A DNA stretch of 64,000 nt from Bacillus sp. es.036 (GCF_002563635.1 NZ_PDIZ01000001.1:1798001-1862000); one strand, 5' to 3'. Counted from the first letter of the stretch, positions 45,514 through 54,642 are shown. Made by a program: numbers and translations. Notes: generated by a model from the sequence alone, not told the origin.

Positions 45514-46941
45514 TTATCGAATCCATTTAATGTATTTTTCTGACACCTTAGGTAGCCAACCATCAAATAATTTTTCTCTCCAAAATAAATCAGCGGCTTG
45601 ATTTAGGATAGCACCTTTCGTTGGATATGGATGAATAACTGTAGAAATGTCTCCGATTTTATGACCATGTTCTTTTGCAAACACAATTTCCTGCATCCAG
45701 CTTCCTGCATCTTCCCCAACAGCATGAGCACCTAGAATATGCCCCTTCATGTCTGTTATTACTTTTAGAAGTCCATTTTTTTTGCGCTCAGCTATAAAAC
45801 GATCCACATCTTCTGTACGAACCTTGAAAACACGAATTTGATCGCCATGTTTCTCTTTCGCTTCCTTTTCAGTCATACCAAGATGGAACACCTCAGGATC
45901 AATATAAGTAACCCATGGAACGTTCTCATAGCTTACTTTTCTCTTTAATCCAAACACCGCGTTTTGAACAATAAGCTTTCCTTCCATACCGGCTCCATGC
46001 GTAAACGGAAAGGCGCCATTCACATCTCCGATTGCATAGATATGAGATTGGCTCGATTGTAATGACGCGTTAACTGTAATAAATCCATTGTCCTCATCTA
46101 CTGAAGCTGCTTTTAAATTTAAACTATCTGTATTAGGCTTTCTACCCGTTGACATCATAATCATTTCAGATTGGATAACCTTCTCTTCGCCATTTTCAAC
46201 ATACGTCACAACTTTATACCCATTTTCCTCTTTAATTCCTTTTACTTCTGCTTTAAATACAAATGAAAGCTCTTTTTCCAATTCCTTCGTAGCAATTGGA
46301 ATGATATCATGATCTTCTTTTTTCAGAATGGTCTCAGAAGTTTCAAGTATCGTTACATTGGAGCCAAATCTTGAGAGAGATTGAGCAAGTTCAAGTCCCA
46401 CAGGACCCCCACCTATAAAAACGATACTTTCGGGTAAGTGATCTAAATTGAAAATCGATTCATTCGTAAGATAAGAAACATGTTCCACTCCGTCAATTGG
46501 AGGGACTTTCGGGCTTGAACCTGTGGAAATCACAATTCGCTTCCCTTTGATAGGGTTCTCGCCATCAATGAGAACAGTATGACTATCTTTAAATGAACCT
46601 TTGCCACGGTAAATGTCTACCCCTAATTTCTCAAAGCGCTCATCGCTATCAATTTCTTGAATTTCATGAATCGCTTCTTTCACACGATCGATCGCACGAC
46701 TAAAAAGCACTTCACCACTGACCGTAAGTCCAAACTCTTTTGCGCCTTTATAGATAGCATGAACTTCTTTAGCTGCTGTAATAAAGGCCTTTGAGGGAAC
46801 ACATCCAAAATGAAGACAATCTCCACCTAAACCTGGTTGATCATCGATTAAAGCCACATTTGCTCCCATATTCGCTGCACCAGATGCAACAGTAAGTCCA
46901 CCAGAGCCTCCACCTATTACAATTAGATCATATTCTTTCAT
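45514..46941 (-). CDS. MerA-like FAD-dependent disulfide oxidoreductase
   Basis: A 475-residue class I pyridine nucleotide-disulfide oxidoreductase. The redox pair is in GGDCLHFGCVPSKA (CxxxxC), the NAD motif is GGGPVGLELAQ and the FAD motif is AIGDVNG. The C-terminal interface reads HPYPTKGAI: the His-Glu dyad of lipoamide dehydrogenase is replaced, as Tyr replaces His in mercuric reductases, and the Glu is also absent. It lacks an HMA domain and the C-terminal CC of MerA, so mercury reduction is unlikely. The start at 46941 has GAGGAG at 9 bases. Operon member, 14 bases after the CDP-alcohol transferase gene. Confidence 0.85.
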   Translation of the reverse strand: MKEYDLIVIGGGSGGLTVASGAANMGANVALIDDQPGLGGDCLHFGCVPSKAFITAAKEVHAIYKGAKEFGLTVSGEVLFSRAIDRVKEAIHEIQEIDSDERFEKLGVDIYRGKGSFKDSHTVLIDGENPIKGKRIVISTGSSPKVPPIDGVEHVSYLTNESIFNLDHLPESIVFIGGGPVGLELAQSLSRFGSNVTILETSETILKKEDHDIIPIATKELEKELSFVFKAEVKGIKEENGYKVVTYVENGEEKVIQSEMIMMSTGRKPNTDSLNLKAASVDEDNGFITVNASLQSSQSHIYAIGDVNGAFPFTHGAGMEGKLIVQNAVFGLKRKVSYENVPWVTYIDPEVFHLGMTEKEAKEKHGDQIRVFKVRTEDVDRFIAERKKNGLLKVITDMKGHILGAHAVGEDAGSWMQEIVFAKEHGHKIGDISTVIHPYPTKGAILNQAADLFWREKLFDGWLPKVSEKYIKWIR

Positions 46942-46955
46942 TTGTTCCATCTCCT

Positions 46956-47537
46956 CTATCCTAATATCCTTTTTGCTTCCGCTAGTCTTTGAAAAGCAGT
47001 AAATAGTTCAATTGCTACAAACGCTAGTGTTAAAATAACTAAAAAGTTGTGAAACAAAATCATTGCTGTAAATAGAATAAAACCTTCTGTCCTCTCCGCA
47101 GCCCCAGCTTGATAATAGAATGATTTGATTCCTTTTTTCTCTGACACAGCCCCTACTGTAAGGAAGATCGTCATGGCAAAAATGATGGAAGTACTTAATA
47201 ATAACAGCGCCCACATTGCTTCAGGAAATCGAAAAGCAAGACCTAATATGACACTAATTTCAACTACGCGATCAAAACTCACATCCAATACGGTGCCAAA
47301 AGCAGATGGCTTTGTTTTCCGAGCCATTGTTCCGTCCACAGCATCAAGAAAACCTGAAGCCCATAACACGATAACCGCCCAAACGTAATAATCAAGGTAA
47401 ATAAATATACCAGATGAAATACCAATAATGAATGAGATGACCGTTACTTGATTAGCCGATAAACCTATACGAAGTAGCAAATCTGAGGTGCGATCCATTA
47501 GAGGTTGTACATATTTTCTTGCATGAGTGTCAAGCAC
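46956..47537 (-). CDS. ynjF: CDP-alcohol phosphatidyltransferase family protein (YnjF-like)
   Basis: A 193-residue membrane protein. The catalytic motif reads DAVDGTMAR...GTVLDVSFD, the DGxxAR...GxxxDxxxD signature, with one residue fewer than usual between AR and G. The start MLDTHARKYVQPL and the later SFYYQAGAAERTEGFILF resemble E. coli YnjF (MLDRHLHP, KSFYYLGGLTEGTE). The head group alcohol is unknown. It follows TVP38 after 13 bases in the operon. Confidence 0.85.
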   Translation of the reverse strand: MLDTHARKYVQPLMDRTSDLLLRIGLSANQVTVISFIIGISSGIFIYLDYYVWAVIVLWASGFLDAVDGTMARKTKPSAFGTVLDVSFDRVVEISVILGLAFRFPEAMWALLLLSTSIIFAMTIFLTVGAVSEKKGIKSFYYQAGAAERTEGFILFTAMILFHNFLVILTLAFVAIELFTAFQRLAEAKRILG

Positions 47538-47550
47538 GACAGCACCGTCC

Positions 47551-48207
47551 TTATTTCAGTTCTTCTTCAACAGAAGGTCCGAATGCTTTTCTGCGAATAT
47601 ATAAACTTACGAGTAGCAATAGAAGCAATACTGCAGCAGCAATAATGACCGATGAAATATTATTTGATAAAAAACTTGCGCCAAGAAAATTCAACGCAAT
47701 GGCGCCTGGTAGCATCCCAAGTAGTGTTGCTAAATAGTATTTCCTTCGATTCACATTAGAAACCCCACAAACATAGCTAACTAAATCAAAATGGAGAAAA
47801 GGGACGAGACGTAACAACAGGACATAAAGAAAACCCTTTTCCGATAACCGTTTCTCCAGTTTTTCTCCCCTCCGCTTCCATGATTTTGGTAGAATATTCA
47901 TCCCTAATTTTCTTGCTAATGAAAAGAAAAGAAGAGCTCCTATTGAACCACCTACCACAGCAAGAACTGTACCAAGTAGGGGCCCAAATACTAATCCACC
48001 ACTGATCGAAATGATCGAGGTGGGAAAGAGCACGAAGGGTCGACCAATACAAATAAGCAGGAAAATTAATGGAGCATAAAAGCCGAATGATGAAATCCAA
48101 CCACGAATATAAGAAGGTCTAAAATCAAATACGTATTGATTTAGTAAATAAATGACAATGATAAGTGCCGTTAATGCTAATCCTTTTAGAATAGTTTTAC
48201 TAGTCAT
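47551..48207 (-). CDS. TVP38/TMEM64 (DedA-like VTT domain) membrane protein
   Basis: A 218-residue membrane protein with about five hydrophobic segments. The VTT-domain segment SGGLVFGPLLGTVLAVVGGSIGALLFF and the FLHFDLVSYVCGVSNV near the end are typical. Proteins of this group are lipid scramblases or transporters in other systems; the role here is unknown. The ATG at 48207 overlaps the stop of the ABC ATPase gene (ATGA) and has GGGGA at 8 bases. An upstream in-frame ATG at 48222 is less likely. Confidence 0.85.
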   Translation of the reverse strand: MTSKTILKGLALTALIIVIYLLNQYVFDFRPSYIRGWISSFGFYAPLIFLLICIGRPFVLFPTSIISISGGLVFGPLLGTVLAVVGGSIGALLFFSLARKLGMNILPKSWKRRGEKLEKRLSEKGFLYVLLLRLVPFLHFDLVSYVCGVSNVNRRKYYLATLLGMLPGAIALNFLGASFLSNNISSVIIAAAVLLLLLLVSLYIRRKAFGPSVEEELK

Positions 48208-49196
48208 TGAGCAAGTCCCCATTGATCTTTCTGATGGGAATATTTTTTCATTTCTTCCCTCTTAGCAATTAACAGAACTTCTTGGCCAGCAACTAAACGG
48301 CCATCTGACATAGCAAGAACACTTCCCTGTTCCCATGAGATACGATAGCATTCTATATTATTTTTCACTGTAACCGCGCTTACCTTTCCTGAAACAAAGG
48401 TAAAATCCTGGTTACTAGGCTTATCTTGAACAGGAATAGCTTTTAATTTACTAAGTGGAATAAACCCTTCTTCTAGAGCCAAACCTTCTCCAATAATTTT
48501 AGCACTCTCCATAGATGAAGGATTTGTGACAACATCATAAGGAAGACCAATTTGAATGAATCTGCCCTCTAACATAACAGCAAGTCTATCGCCCATTTCG
48601 ATTGCTTCGTCACGGTCGTGAGTGATAAACAGTGAAGTGATCCCTTCCTCTCTTAATAAATCCTTCACCTCACCACGAAGTGATTCTCGTAGTGTAGCGT
48701 CAAGTGAGCTAAAAGGCTCATCTAATAAAAGTAGATCTGGTTTCAGCACTAGTGCTCTCGCAAGTGATACTCTCTGTTTTTGACCACCTGATAACTCATG
48801 TGGAAAGGCATCTTTCCATTTAGACAGCTTCACTTTTTTTAACATTCGTTCAGCCTGCCTCACACGATCGGTTTTTGCTACTTTTTTTCTTTTCAAACCA
48901 TAAGTCACGTTTTCTAATACGGTTAAATGAGGAAATAATAACGAATCTTGAAACATCAAAACGACCGATCGATTTTCTGGTCTCAGTCTCACAATTGACT
49001 TTTCTCTTAAGTATATGTCTCCTTCATCTAGAGCTTCCAAACCAGCAAGACACCTGAGGAGTGTACTCTTACCACATCCTGATGGCCCAACAACTGTAAA
49101 ATGCTCACCTTCTTCAAGATGAAACGAAAGGTTTTGCAAAATGGATGTATTTGAAAATTTCTTATGAATATTTCTGCATTGCAATAGCTGGTTCAA
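48204..49196 (-). CDS. ynjD: ABC transporter ATPase (YnjD-like)
   Basis: A 330-residue ATPase. Walker A GPSGCGKST, the Q loop MFQDSLLF, signature LSGGQKQR and Walker B LLLLDEPFSSLD are intact; a TOBE-like C-terminal domain (about 250-325) is present. It powers an importer with the two permeases and the lipoprotein binding protein upstream in the operon. Domain and arrangement match YnjD-type transporters; the substrate is unknown. It lies 13 bases after the second permease gene. Confidence 0.88.
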   Translation of the reverse strand: MNQLLQCRNIHKKFSNTSILQNLSFHLEEGEHFTVVGPSGCGKSTLLRCLAGLEALDEGDIYLREKSIVRLRPENRSVVLMFQDSLLFPHLTVLENVTYGLKRKKVAKTDRVRQAERMLKKVKLSKWKDAFPHELSGGQKQRVSLARALVLKPDLLLLDEPFSSLDATLRESLRGEVKDLLREEGITSLFITHDRDEAIEMGDRLAVMLEGRFIQIGLPYDVVTNPSSMESAKIIGEGLALEEGFIPLSKLKAIPVQDKPSNQDFTFVSGKVSAVTVKNNIECYRISWEQGSVLAMSDGRLVAGQEVLLIAKREEMKKYSHQKDQWGLAQ

Positions 49197-49209
49197 AACA
49201 ATCTTCCTT

Positions 49210-50028
49210 TCAAACGCGATTAACAGCTCGAATAACCAGCCTCATCATAACTTCCACCAAAACAATAAATAAGAGGGGAAGCAAAGCAAAAAGAATTGAA
49301 AATCCTGCAATAACTGCTTCATTCGAACTCGAAAAATAGGGATAATATAACAATGGGAGGGTAATCACAGTACCTCCACCAATAATAGCTGTTAGCGCAT
49401 ATTGTCCTAACGATATAACAAAAGTTAAAAGCATTAAGCTTCTAATACTTGGTAGTAATAATGGTAGTGCAATTGTAAAAAAACGGGTGAATAGACCGGC
49501 TCCTAGTACAGACGCTTGCTCATATAGACTACTTCCCATCCTCTCATACCCTGCCCTCATGACACGAATCGCATAAGGTAGTGTAGGAATCAAATGCACA
49601 AAGACAACGCCTATCATCTTATCAGCTATACCAAATTGTATCATTGTAAATTGAAGTCCCATTGCAAGTAAAATGCCAGGGATTAAAATAGGAGATAGCA
49701 ATAGTCCTTCAATAATTGATTTCCCTTTGAACGTATAGTGAGAGAGAGCCCTTGCTGCTGGTATAGCAAGAAGTATATTTAATAATACAACTAAAAACGC
49801 AACCTTGAACGTTGTAACAAGTGATTCAATTAATTTAGGGTCTTTCATAATACTCCGCCATGCATCTAAACTTAGTCCGTTTGGTAATAATGCTGGCCAT
49901 CTCCATCCTACAGAAACGCTTTTCAACCCTATTGTTACAAAGGGGAGGATGAATAATATGATAAACAAAATAAGCATGAAACTAGTTGCTAACTCCCTTT
50001 TCCCTAAACCCTTCGAAAATAACCTCAT
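49210..50028 (-). CDS. ABC transporter permease 2 (C-terminal half of YnjC)
   Basis: A 272-residue inner-membrane protein with about six segments and the EAA-like loop MRAGYERMGSSLYEQASVLGAG. In E. coli both permease halves are fused in YnjC (about 511 residues); here they are separate genes overlapping by four bases. It forms the channel with the upstream permease. Confidence 0.85.
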   Translation of the reverse strand: MRLFSKGLGKRELATSFMLILFIILFILPFVTIGLKSVSVGWRWPALLPNGLSLDAWRSIMKDPKLIESLVTTFKVAFLVVLLNILLAIPAARALSHYTFKGKSIIEGLLLSPILIPGILLAMGLQFTMIQFGIADKMIGVVFVHLIPTLPYAIRVMRAGYERMGSSLYEQASVLGAGLFTRFFTIALPLLLPSIRSLMLLTFVISLGQYALTAIIGGGTVITLPLLYYPYFSSSNEAVIAGFSILFALLPLLFIVLVEVMMRLVIRAVNRV

Positions 50029-50909
50029 CTGCTTCTCCCCTTTATCATTCTAAGCCTATGTTTTTGCACAGCTCCAATGGAAAGGGTCGCAAGAAGAAGG
50101 GCGATTACACCCGGAAGAATCATAGCTGAAAAAGCAAGTGGCCGCTTGCTCCAATCCCCATTATAGAACCATTCATACGCTCTGACCGGAAGCATTTCTG
50201 GTCGTGTGACTCCTAATAAGTATGGAATTTCAAACGCAGAAGCGACAAATGCAACTAATATTACTGAAGTTTCAATGAGTACGGGAAGTAACCATGGTAA
50301 TTCAACTGTTCTAAAAGCATCCCAATTACTTCCACCCAGCGTACGAACGACTTCAGAATAGCGGTGATCGATTTCATAGTAAACAGGCAAAAGCATGAGA
50401 ATTACAAAAGGAACTTCCTTCCATACATATGTTAAAATGATCCCGATTCCAAATTCCTCTTGAACAAGAACTGGAAAGTTTGCTCGATTTTCTAATGCCC
50501 CTATTTGATAAAGCAGAGAAGAAAGCAGCCCACTTTGTGAAAGGAACAGGAACACTAAATAACCTGCAACAAAATGCGGGATTAACATTGGTATCCATAC
50601 AAGTAGCTTCCACGTTGAATCTTTAAATAATTCATATAACATTCTTGTCATTACTAATCCTATCACTAACGATAGTAAGGTTGACAGAATAGCAACTCGA
50701 AATGTTAATTTAAGAGAATGGAAAAAAGCATCACTACTAAAAAGTTCCGCGTATGCTGCGATCGTCCACTCTCCGTCTATTGTTTGAAAACTTTGAGCTA
50801 CCGCTGACCACGTTCCATACCCTACCAGTAACAATGTGATCGCAATCGCAGGTAATAAATATAAACTTATTTTCCAGTTATTGCTCAATAATCCGATTCG
50901 CCCATTCAT
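50025..50909 (-). CDS. ABC transporter permease 1 (N-terminal half of YnjC)
   Basis: A 294-residue membrane protein with about six segments and the EAA-type loop EIDHRYSEVVRTLGGSNWDAF. It overlaps the 3' end of the binding-protein gene by 32 bases; CGGAGTGG lies 8-9 bases ahead of the ATG, so the overlap seems real. The end of its reading frame is coupled to the second permease by four bases. Confidence 0.86.
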   Translation of the reverse strand: MNGRIGLLSNNWKISLYLLPAIAITLLLVGYGTWSAVAQSFQTIDGEWTIAAYAELFSSDAFFHSLKLTFRVAILSTLLSLVIGLVMTRMLYELFKDSTWKLLVWIPMLIPHFVAGYLVFLFLSQSGLLSSLLYQIGALENRANFPVLVQEEFGIGIILTYVWKEVPFVILMLLPVYYEIDHRYSEVVRTLGGSNWDAFRTVELPWLLPVLIETSVILVAFVASAFEIPYLLGVTRPEMLPVRAYEWFYNGDWSKRPLAFSAMILPGVIALLLATLSIGAVQKHRLRMIKGRSR

Positions 50910-52116
50910 TATTAATCCACTCCGTGTAACCTGTATCTATGTCTGGTAGCTTATACTCGTTTAAGGCTTCTGTTGAAAGAACACTTTCTCCTCGATTAAG
51001 ATTTTCAATCATTTGCTGATCCTCTTCACTCAATTTATCGAAATTCAAAACCGTTCCTTCTCCCCACATCTTAGGATCCATTTTAGCTATTTGAGCTTCT
51101 GGCGACTCCAAAAAATTAATAACCGTTATAGCTCCTTCTGGATTTGGGCTATTAAATGGAATACTGAGATAATGTGTATTTGAAATCGAGCCAGGATCTT
51201 TTAGAACAAATGACTTCGTGCTATCAGGAAACGTTCCATTCTCAATTAAACTTTCAGCTCTTGCTTCATTAAAGCCCATCGTCATTAAGATTTCGCCCTG
51301 ACTATAAAGCGTATCAAGTTTGGTTAATGATTCAGGGTATGTTTCACCATTACGCCAAAGATCAGACTTAATATCATTAAGGTAGTTCCAGACGTACTCC
51401 TCAGAGTCTTGAATAACTTTTTTGTCAAACCCCTTAGATAGAAGACTTGACTCTTCACCTGCCCCCTTCATGAGAAGGTGCTTCACAAATGTATTGCCCG
51501 TAAAATCAGAAACGTTAGGATACGTAAACATCCCAGGATTATCGTGAATCCACTGTTTTAATTCACCAAGTGTACTAGGAGGTATGTCGACTTTACTTGA
51601 ATCGTAATGAAAAACAAACTGAACATTTCCCCATGGAGCTTCTAAACCATCAATCTCCGTTCCCTGGTCATAGTTAGCATTTTGGTCCTGAGTTCCAATA
51701 TATTCTTGAAAATGAGGCAATTTCTTTGAGAAAGAACCTAGTAATAAATCTGCATTCTTAGCATTTTTAAAGTTTGAGCCATTAATCCATATGACATCAA
51801 TCGTACCCTCATTTTTGTTCGCTTTTTTCTCTGTCAAAAGCTTTTGCATAAATTCTTCAGTATTCATCGGTTGACGGTTAAGAGTAATATTGTGTTCTTC
51901 TTTTAATCGTGGGGCAGCCCATTTATCAATGTATTGATTAATCCCTTCATCTCCTCCCCACATAAAGAGATTAACCTCTGTTCCCTTAGAGGAGGTTACG
52001 ATTTCATCCCACTCCTTTGACAATACCTCTTTGTTACCCGTTTCATTGGATTCACTATTCCCACATGCAACAATAAAAAGTAGCGTTGCAATGATGAATG
52101 TAACCTTTCGCTTCAT
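50878..52116 (-). CDS. ynjB: ABC transporter substrate-binding lipoprotein (YnjB-like)
   Basis: A 412-residue lipoprotein. The lipobox is FIVAC-G with Cys18, followed by a linker and a bilobal extracellular binding domain of the YnjB/type 2 solute-binding fold; LFMWGGDEGINQYIDKW is the typical entry to the fold. It opens an eight-gene operon and hands an unknown ligand to the two permeases. No transposase or known marker in the gene suggests recent transfer. Confidence 0.88.
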   Translation of the reverse strand: MKRKVTFIIATLLFIVACGNSESNETGNKEVLSKEWDEIVTSSKGTEVNLFMWGGDEGINQYIDKWAAPRLKEEHNITLNRQPMNTEEFMQKLLTEKKANKNEGTIDVIWINGSNFKNAKNADLLLGSFSKKLPHFQEYIGTQDQNANYDQGTEIDGLEAPWGNVQFVFHYDSSKVDIPPSTLGELKQWIHDNPGMFTYPNVSDFTGNTFVKHLLMKGAGEESSLLSKGFDKKVIQDSEEYVWNYLNDIKSDLWRNGETYPESLTKLDTLYSQGEILMTMGFNEARAESLIENGTFPDSTKSFVLKDPGSISNTHYLSIPFNSPNPEGAITVINFLESPEAQIAKMDPKMWGEGTVLNFDKLSEEDQQMIENLNRGESVLSTEALNEYKLPDIDTGYTEWINNEWANRIIEQ

Positions 52117-52318
52117 CTCGTTTCCCCCTTGTATAAACTATCCTAGCAACTGAAAGACACATTTGACGAACTTGATTGTGCTATATACGCATCCATCATC
52201 TATTTTCCCCTATTATTATACCCTTTTCAAAAACATGATGCTGTAACGCTCCTTACATCTTAAACATTAGTCATACCACTTCATTTAAAATAAGATTTTT
52301 AAGTTCGATCCAAGAAGA

Positions 52319-52346
52319 AAAGCAATAGCCAAATGGCTATTGCTTT
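52319..52346 (-). terminator. Terminator after the His-patterned wall protein gene
   Basis: A perfect 13-bp stem AAAGCAATAGCCA/TGGCTATTGCTTT with an AA loop is followed by TTTTCTTCTT on the minus strand, 40 bases after the gene. Confidence 0.75.
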
Positions 52347-52386
52347 CCTAGTGGGTATGTTAGGCTACCCGGTCATTTATTTTACC

Positions 52387-53775
52387 TTAACTGTTTTGCA
52401 TCTTTCTACGAACAATCACACCGGTTGCTGCCATCGTTGCAAAAATCGCTGCAACAATCCATTCGATTGGCATTTGCTGTTCAGCAGTTCCACCCATACC
52501 TGTTTTCGGCATGTCAGTAGGCATTGCTTCCATAGCGAATTTATCCGGGAATTGATCTACAAAAGCTCCTGATAAACCTTTTGCTGGCATATACATATGT
52601 GCGTAAGCTTCACGAACAGAATCATAAGCAGCATCATAATCTTCCATTGTGTAGTTATCAAAAGCAGAAATTAGCTGGGTAACGTGCATTTGAAGTCCTT
52701 CAGATAATGCACCCGCTTCTAGTCTTCCTTCAGTAGCTGTTTCAAGGAAGCTTGAGAAATCAGCTCGATAATTTTCTAATGCTTTCATCGCTGCTTCTTT
52801 TGCTTCTTCATCTTCAGCTCCTGTTGCTTGAACGTACTCGACAAAGTTACCGATATGTCCAGACCACATTTCTTTAAATTGATCTCCTGCTTCCTCACCA
52901 TAGACGGAAGTAATGGCAGCTGCGAGATCATCCGTATTCTCACTCAATGCAGCGGCAGAAGCATCGAAATCTTCAGATCCGTCAATACCGTTTTGCATCG
53001 TCATCATAGCAAACCCAGCATGCTCAGATAAAAGGTGACCTAGTGTTGCACGAAGATCCGATGCTGGCGTTACGGCTTTTGTATTTTCGAATTTATCCGG
53101 AAACTGGTCAGTAATAGCTCCAGAGAATCCTTTAGCAACCATTTGCATGTGCGCAATAGCCTCACGTTCTTTCTCATATGCCATTTCATAATCTCCAGCT
53201 ACATAGCTATCGAATGCGCCTATCAATTGATTAATGTGTGCCTGAAGTCCTTCTGATAACGTATCGGCTTCTAGACGTTCACCAGTTGCATTTTCAAGGA
53301 ACATGGAGAAATCTTCTTTATAACCGTCTAAGCTATCTAGCGCTTTTTGTTTTGCGTCTTCATCTTCATTCCCTGTTGCTTTCACGTAATCAACAAAGAA
53401 TCCGATATGATTACTCCAGATTTCATTAAATTCAGCACCAGCTTCTTCACCGTAAACAGATGTAATCGCAGCTGTAAGATCTTCTGTATTTTCACTTAAG
53501 GCTCCGGCTGAAGCTTCAAAATCGGCAGATCCTTCAGCACCTTTTCTCATTGTTTCAACTGCAAGATAAGCATGCTCACTAAGTAAATGACCAAGATCCG
53601 CACGAAGATCAGCTCCTGGAGTTTCAACTGTTGGCTTGTCCATTTGCTTCTCGTGATCAGCAGCGAATGCTCCTGCAGTTGGTATTAGAAGTGAAAAACT
53701 AAGTGGAACAATTAGAAGTCCTTTTTTCCAGTCAATCACTTTCTTTTTCATATTCTTGTTCGTATTCATTTTCAA
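52387..53775 (-). CDS. Surface protein with two histidine-patterned helical repeats and MPKTG anchor
   Basis: A 462-residue secreted protein. A signal peptide (about 1-39) precedes two copies of an approximately 180-residue helical domain (53-232 and 237-416), roughly 65% identical by eye. Each has five histidines at identical spacing: 63, 68, 123, 180, 209 and 247, 252, 307, 364, 393 (offset 184). A possible sortase motif MPKTG (422-426) precedes a C-terminal membrane segment and an RRK tail. Similar domains occur in Firmicutes secreted proteins named for copper amine oxidase N-terminal domains. The repeat could bind metal (inference). The start is uncertain: TTG at 53775 or ATG two codons in. 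Confidence 0.75.
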   Translation of the reverse strand: MKMNTNKNMKKKVIDWKKGLLIVPLSFSLLIPTAGAFAADHEKQMDKPTVETPGADLRADLGHLLSEHAYLAVETMRKGAEGSADFEASAGALSENTEDLTAAITSVYGEEAGAEFNEIWSNHIGFFVDYVKATGNEDEDAKQKALDSLDGYKEDFSMFLENATGERLEADTLSEGLQAHINQLIGAFDSYVAGDYEMAYEKEREAIAHMQMVAKGFSGAITDQFPDKFENTKAVTPASDLRATLGHLLSEHAGFAMMTMQNGIDGSEDFDASAAALSENTDDLAAAITSVYGEEAGDQFKEMWSGHIGNFVEYVQATGAEDEEAKEAAMKALENYRADFSSFLETATEGRLEAGALSEGLQMHVTQLISAFDNYTMEDYDAAYDSVREAYAHMYMPAKGLSGAFVDQFPDKFAMEAMPTDMPKTGMGGTAEQQMPIEWIVAAIFATMAATGVIVRRKMQNS

Positions 53776-53862
53776 ATCAACTCCCCTTAATTTTTGATTT
53801 ACACTTAGCTAACGGAGAGAAGATCATTTTGGATCATTTTTATTTATGTTTTATTCGATAGT

Positions 53863-53909
53863 AAAAAAATCAGCAAACCCCCTTCACACGAGGGTTTGCT
53901 GATTTTTTT
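53863..53909 (-). terminator. Terminator after the yuiH-like gene
   Basis: A perfect 18-bp stem (53863-53880 with 53892-53909) with an 11-base loop ends in TTTTTTT on both strands, 72 bases after the stop of the yuiH-like gene. Confidence 0.85.
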
Positions 53910-53981
53910 AGTTTATTATATTTTTTTAAAAGTAGAAATTCAGCAAAGCTCATTATCTAGTATTCATTGGTTTTTGATAAT

Positions 53982-54642
53982 TTAGTCGAAATCCTTTTTC
54001 TCCCATTCGTCTTCAGGTATATCTAAATCCTCACCAGAAAAACGTTCTTCTTTAAATGGATCAGCATAATTATGAAAACCATTTTGTTCCCAAAAACCAG
54101 GTGAGTCCGCCTCAATAAATTCTATCCCTCTTATCCACTTAATACTTTTCCAAAAATAAAGGTGTGGAACGACTAAACGTAACGGCCATCCGTGTTTCGC
54201 TGTTAACTTCTCACCGTCGATCGAGTGAGCAAGTATAACATTATCATCTAATAAGTCGGTAAGATGAATATTTGTCGTGTAATTATGGTCTCCATGAAGC
54301 ATAACATGATTCGACTCAGGGATAATATCGAGTTCTTTTATAAAATCCTTCATCAACACGCCTTCAAACGTATTATCAAAGCGAGACCATCGGGTAACGC
54401 AGTGTATGTCACATGTCACCTTCTTCTGAGGTAATGCAAGAAGTGCATCATAAGAGAGAGACTTCACTCGCTACATTTCCAAACACCTTTAAGTCCCACG
54501 TTGTCATATCATAAGTCGGAACATCTCCTTCATGGAGAATAGGGAACCTTTCCGTTAATACCTGTCCTGGAGGAAGACGCTCTCCATACTTTTCGTTTGC
54601 TTTCGGTACTTTCATTTTACGAATACGGTCCGCTTTCTTCAC
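53982..54642 (-). pseudogene. yuiH: YuiH-like sulfite-oxidase-family molybdopterin oxidoreductase, frameshifted
   Basis: Two overlapping frames together give one YuiH-type protein. The upstream frame (54448-54642) ends LPPGQVLTERFPILHEG...DLKVFGNVASEVSLL; the downstream frame (53982 to about 54467) continues SLSYDALLALPQKKVTCDIHCVTRWSRFDNTF... with the molybdenum-ligand cysteine in CVTRWS. They join in frame only if one TC unit is added to the (TC)4 run at 54454-54461, which gives EVSLSYDALLALP. So the gene is broken by a two-base loss, or the read is wrong or phase-variable. The GTG at 54642 has AAAGGTG at 8 bases. A SAM riboswitch lies just upstream. Confidence 0.85.
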
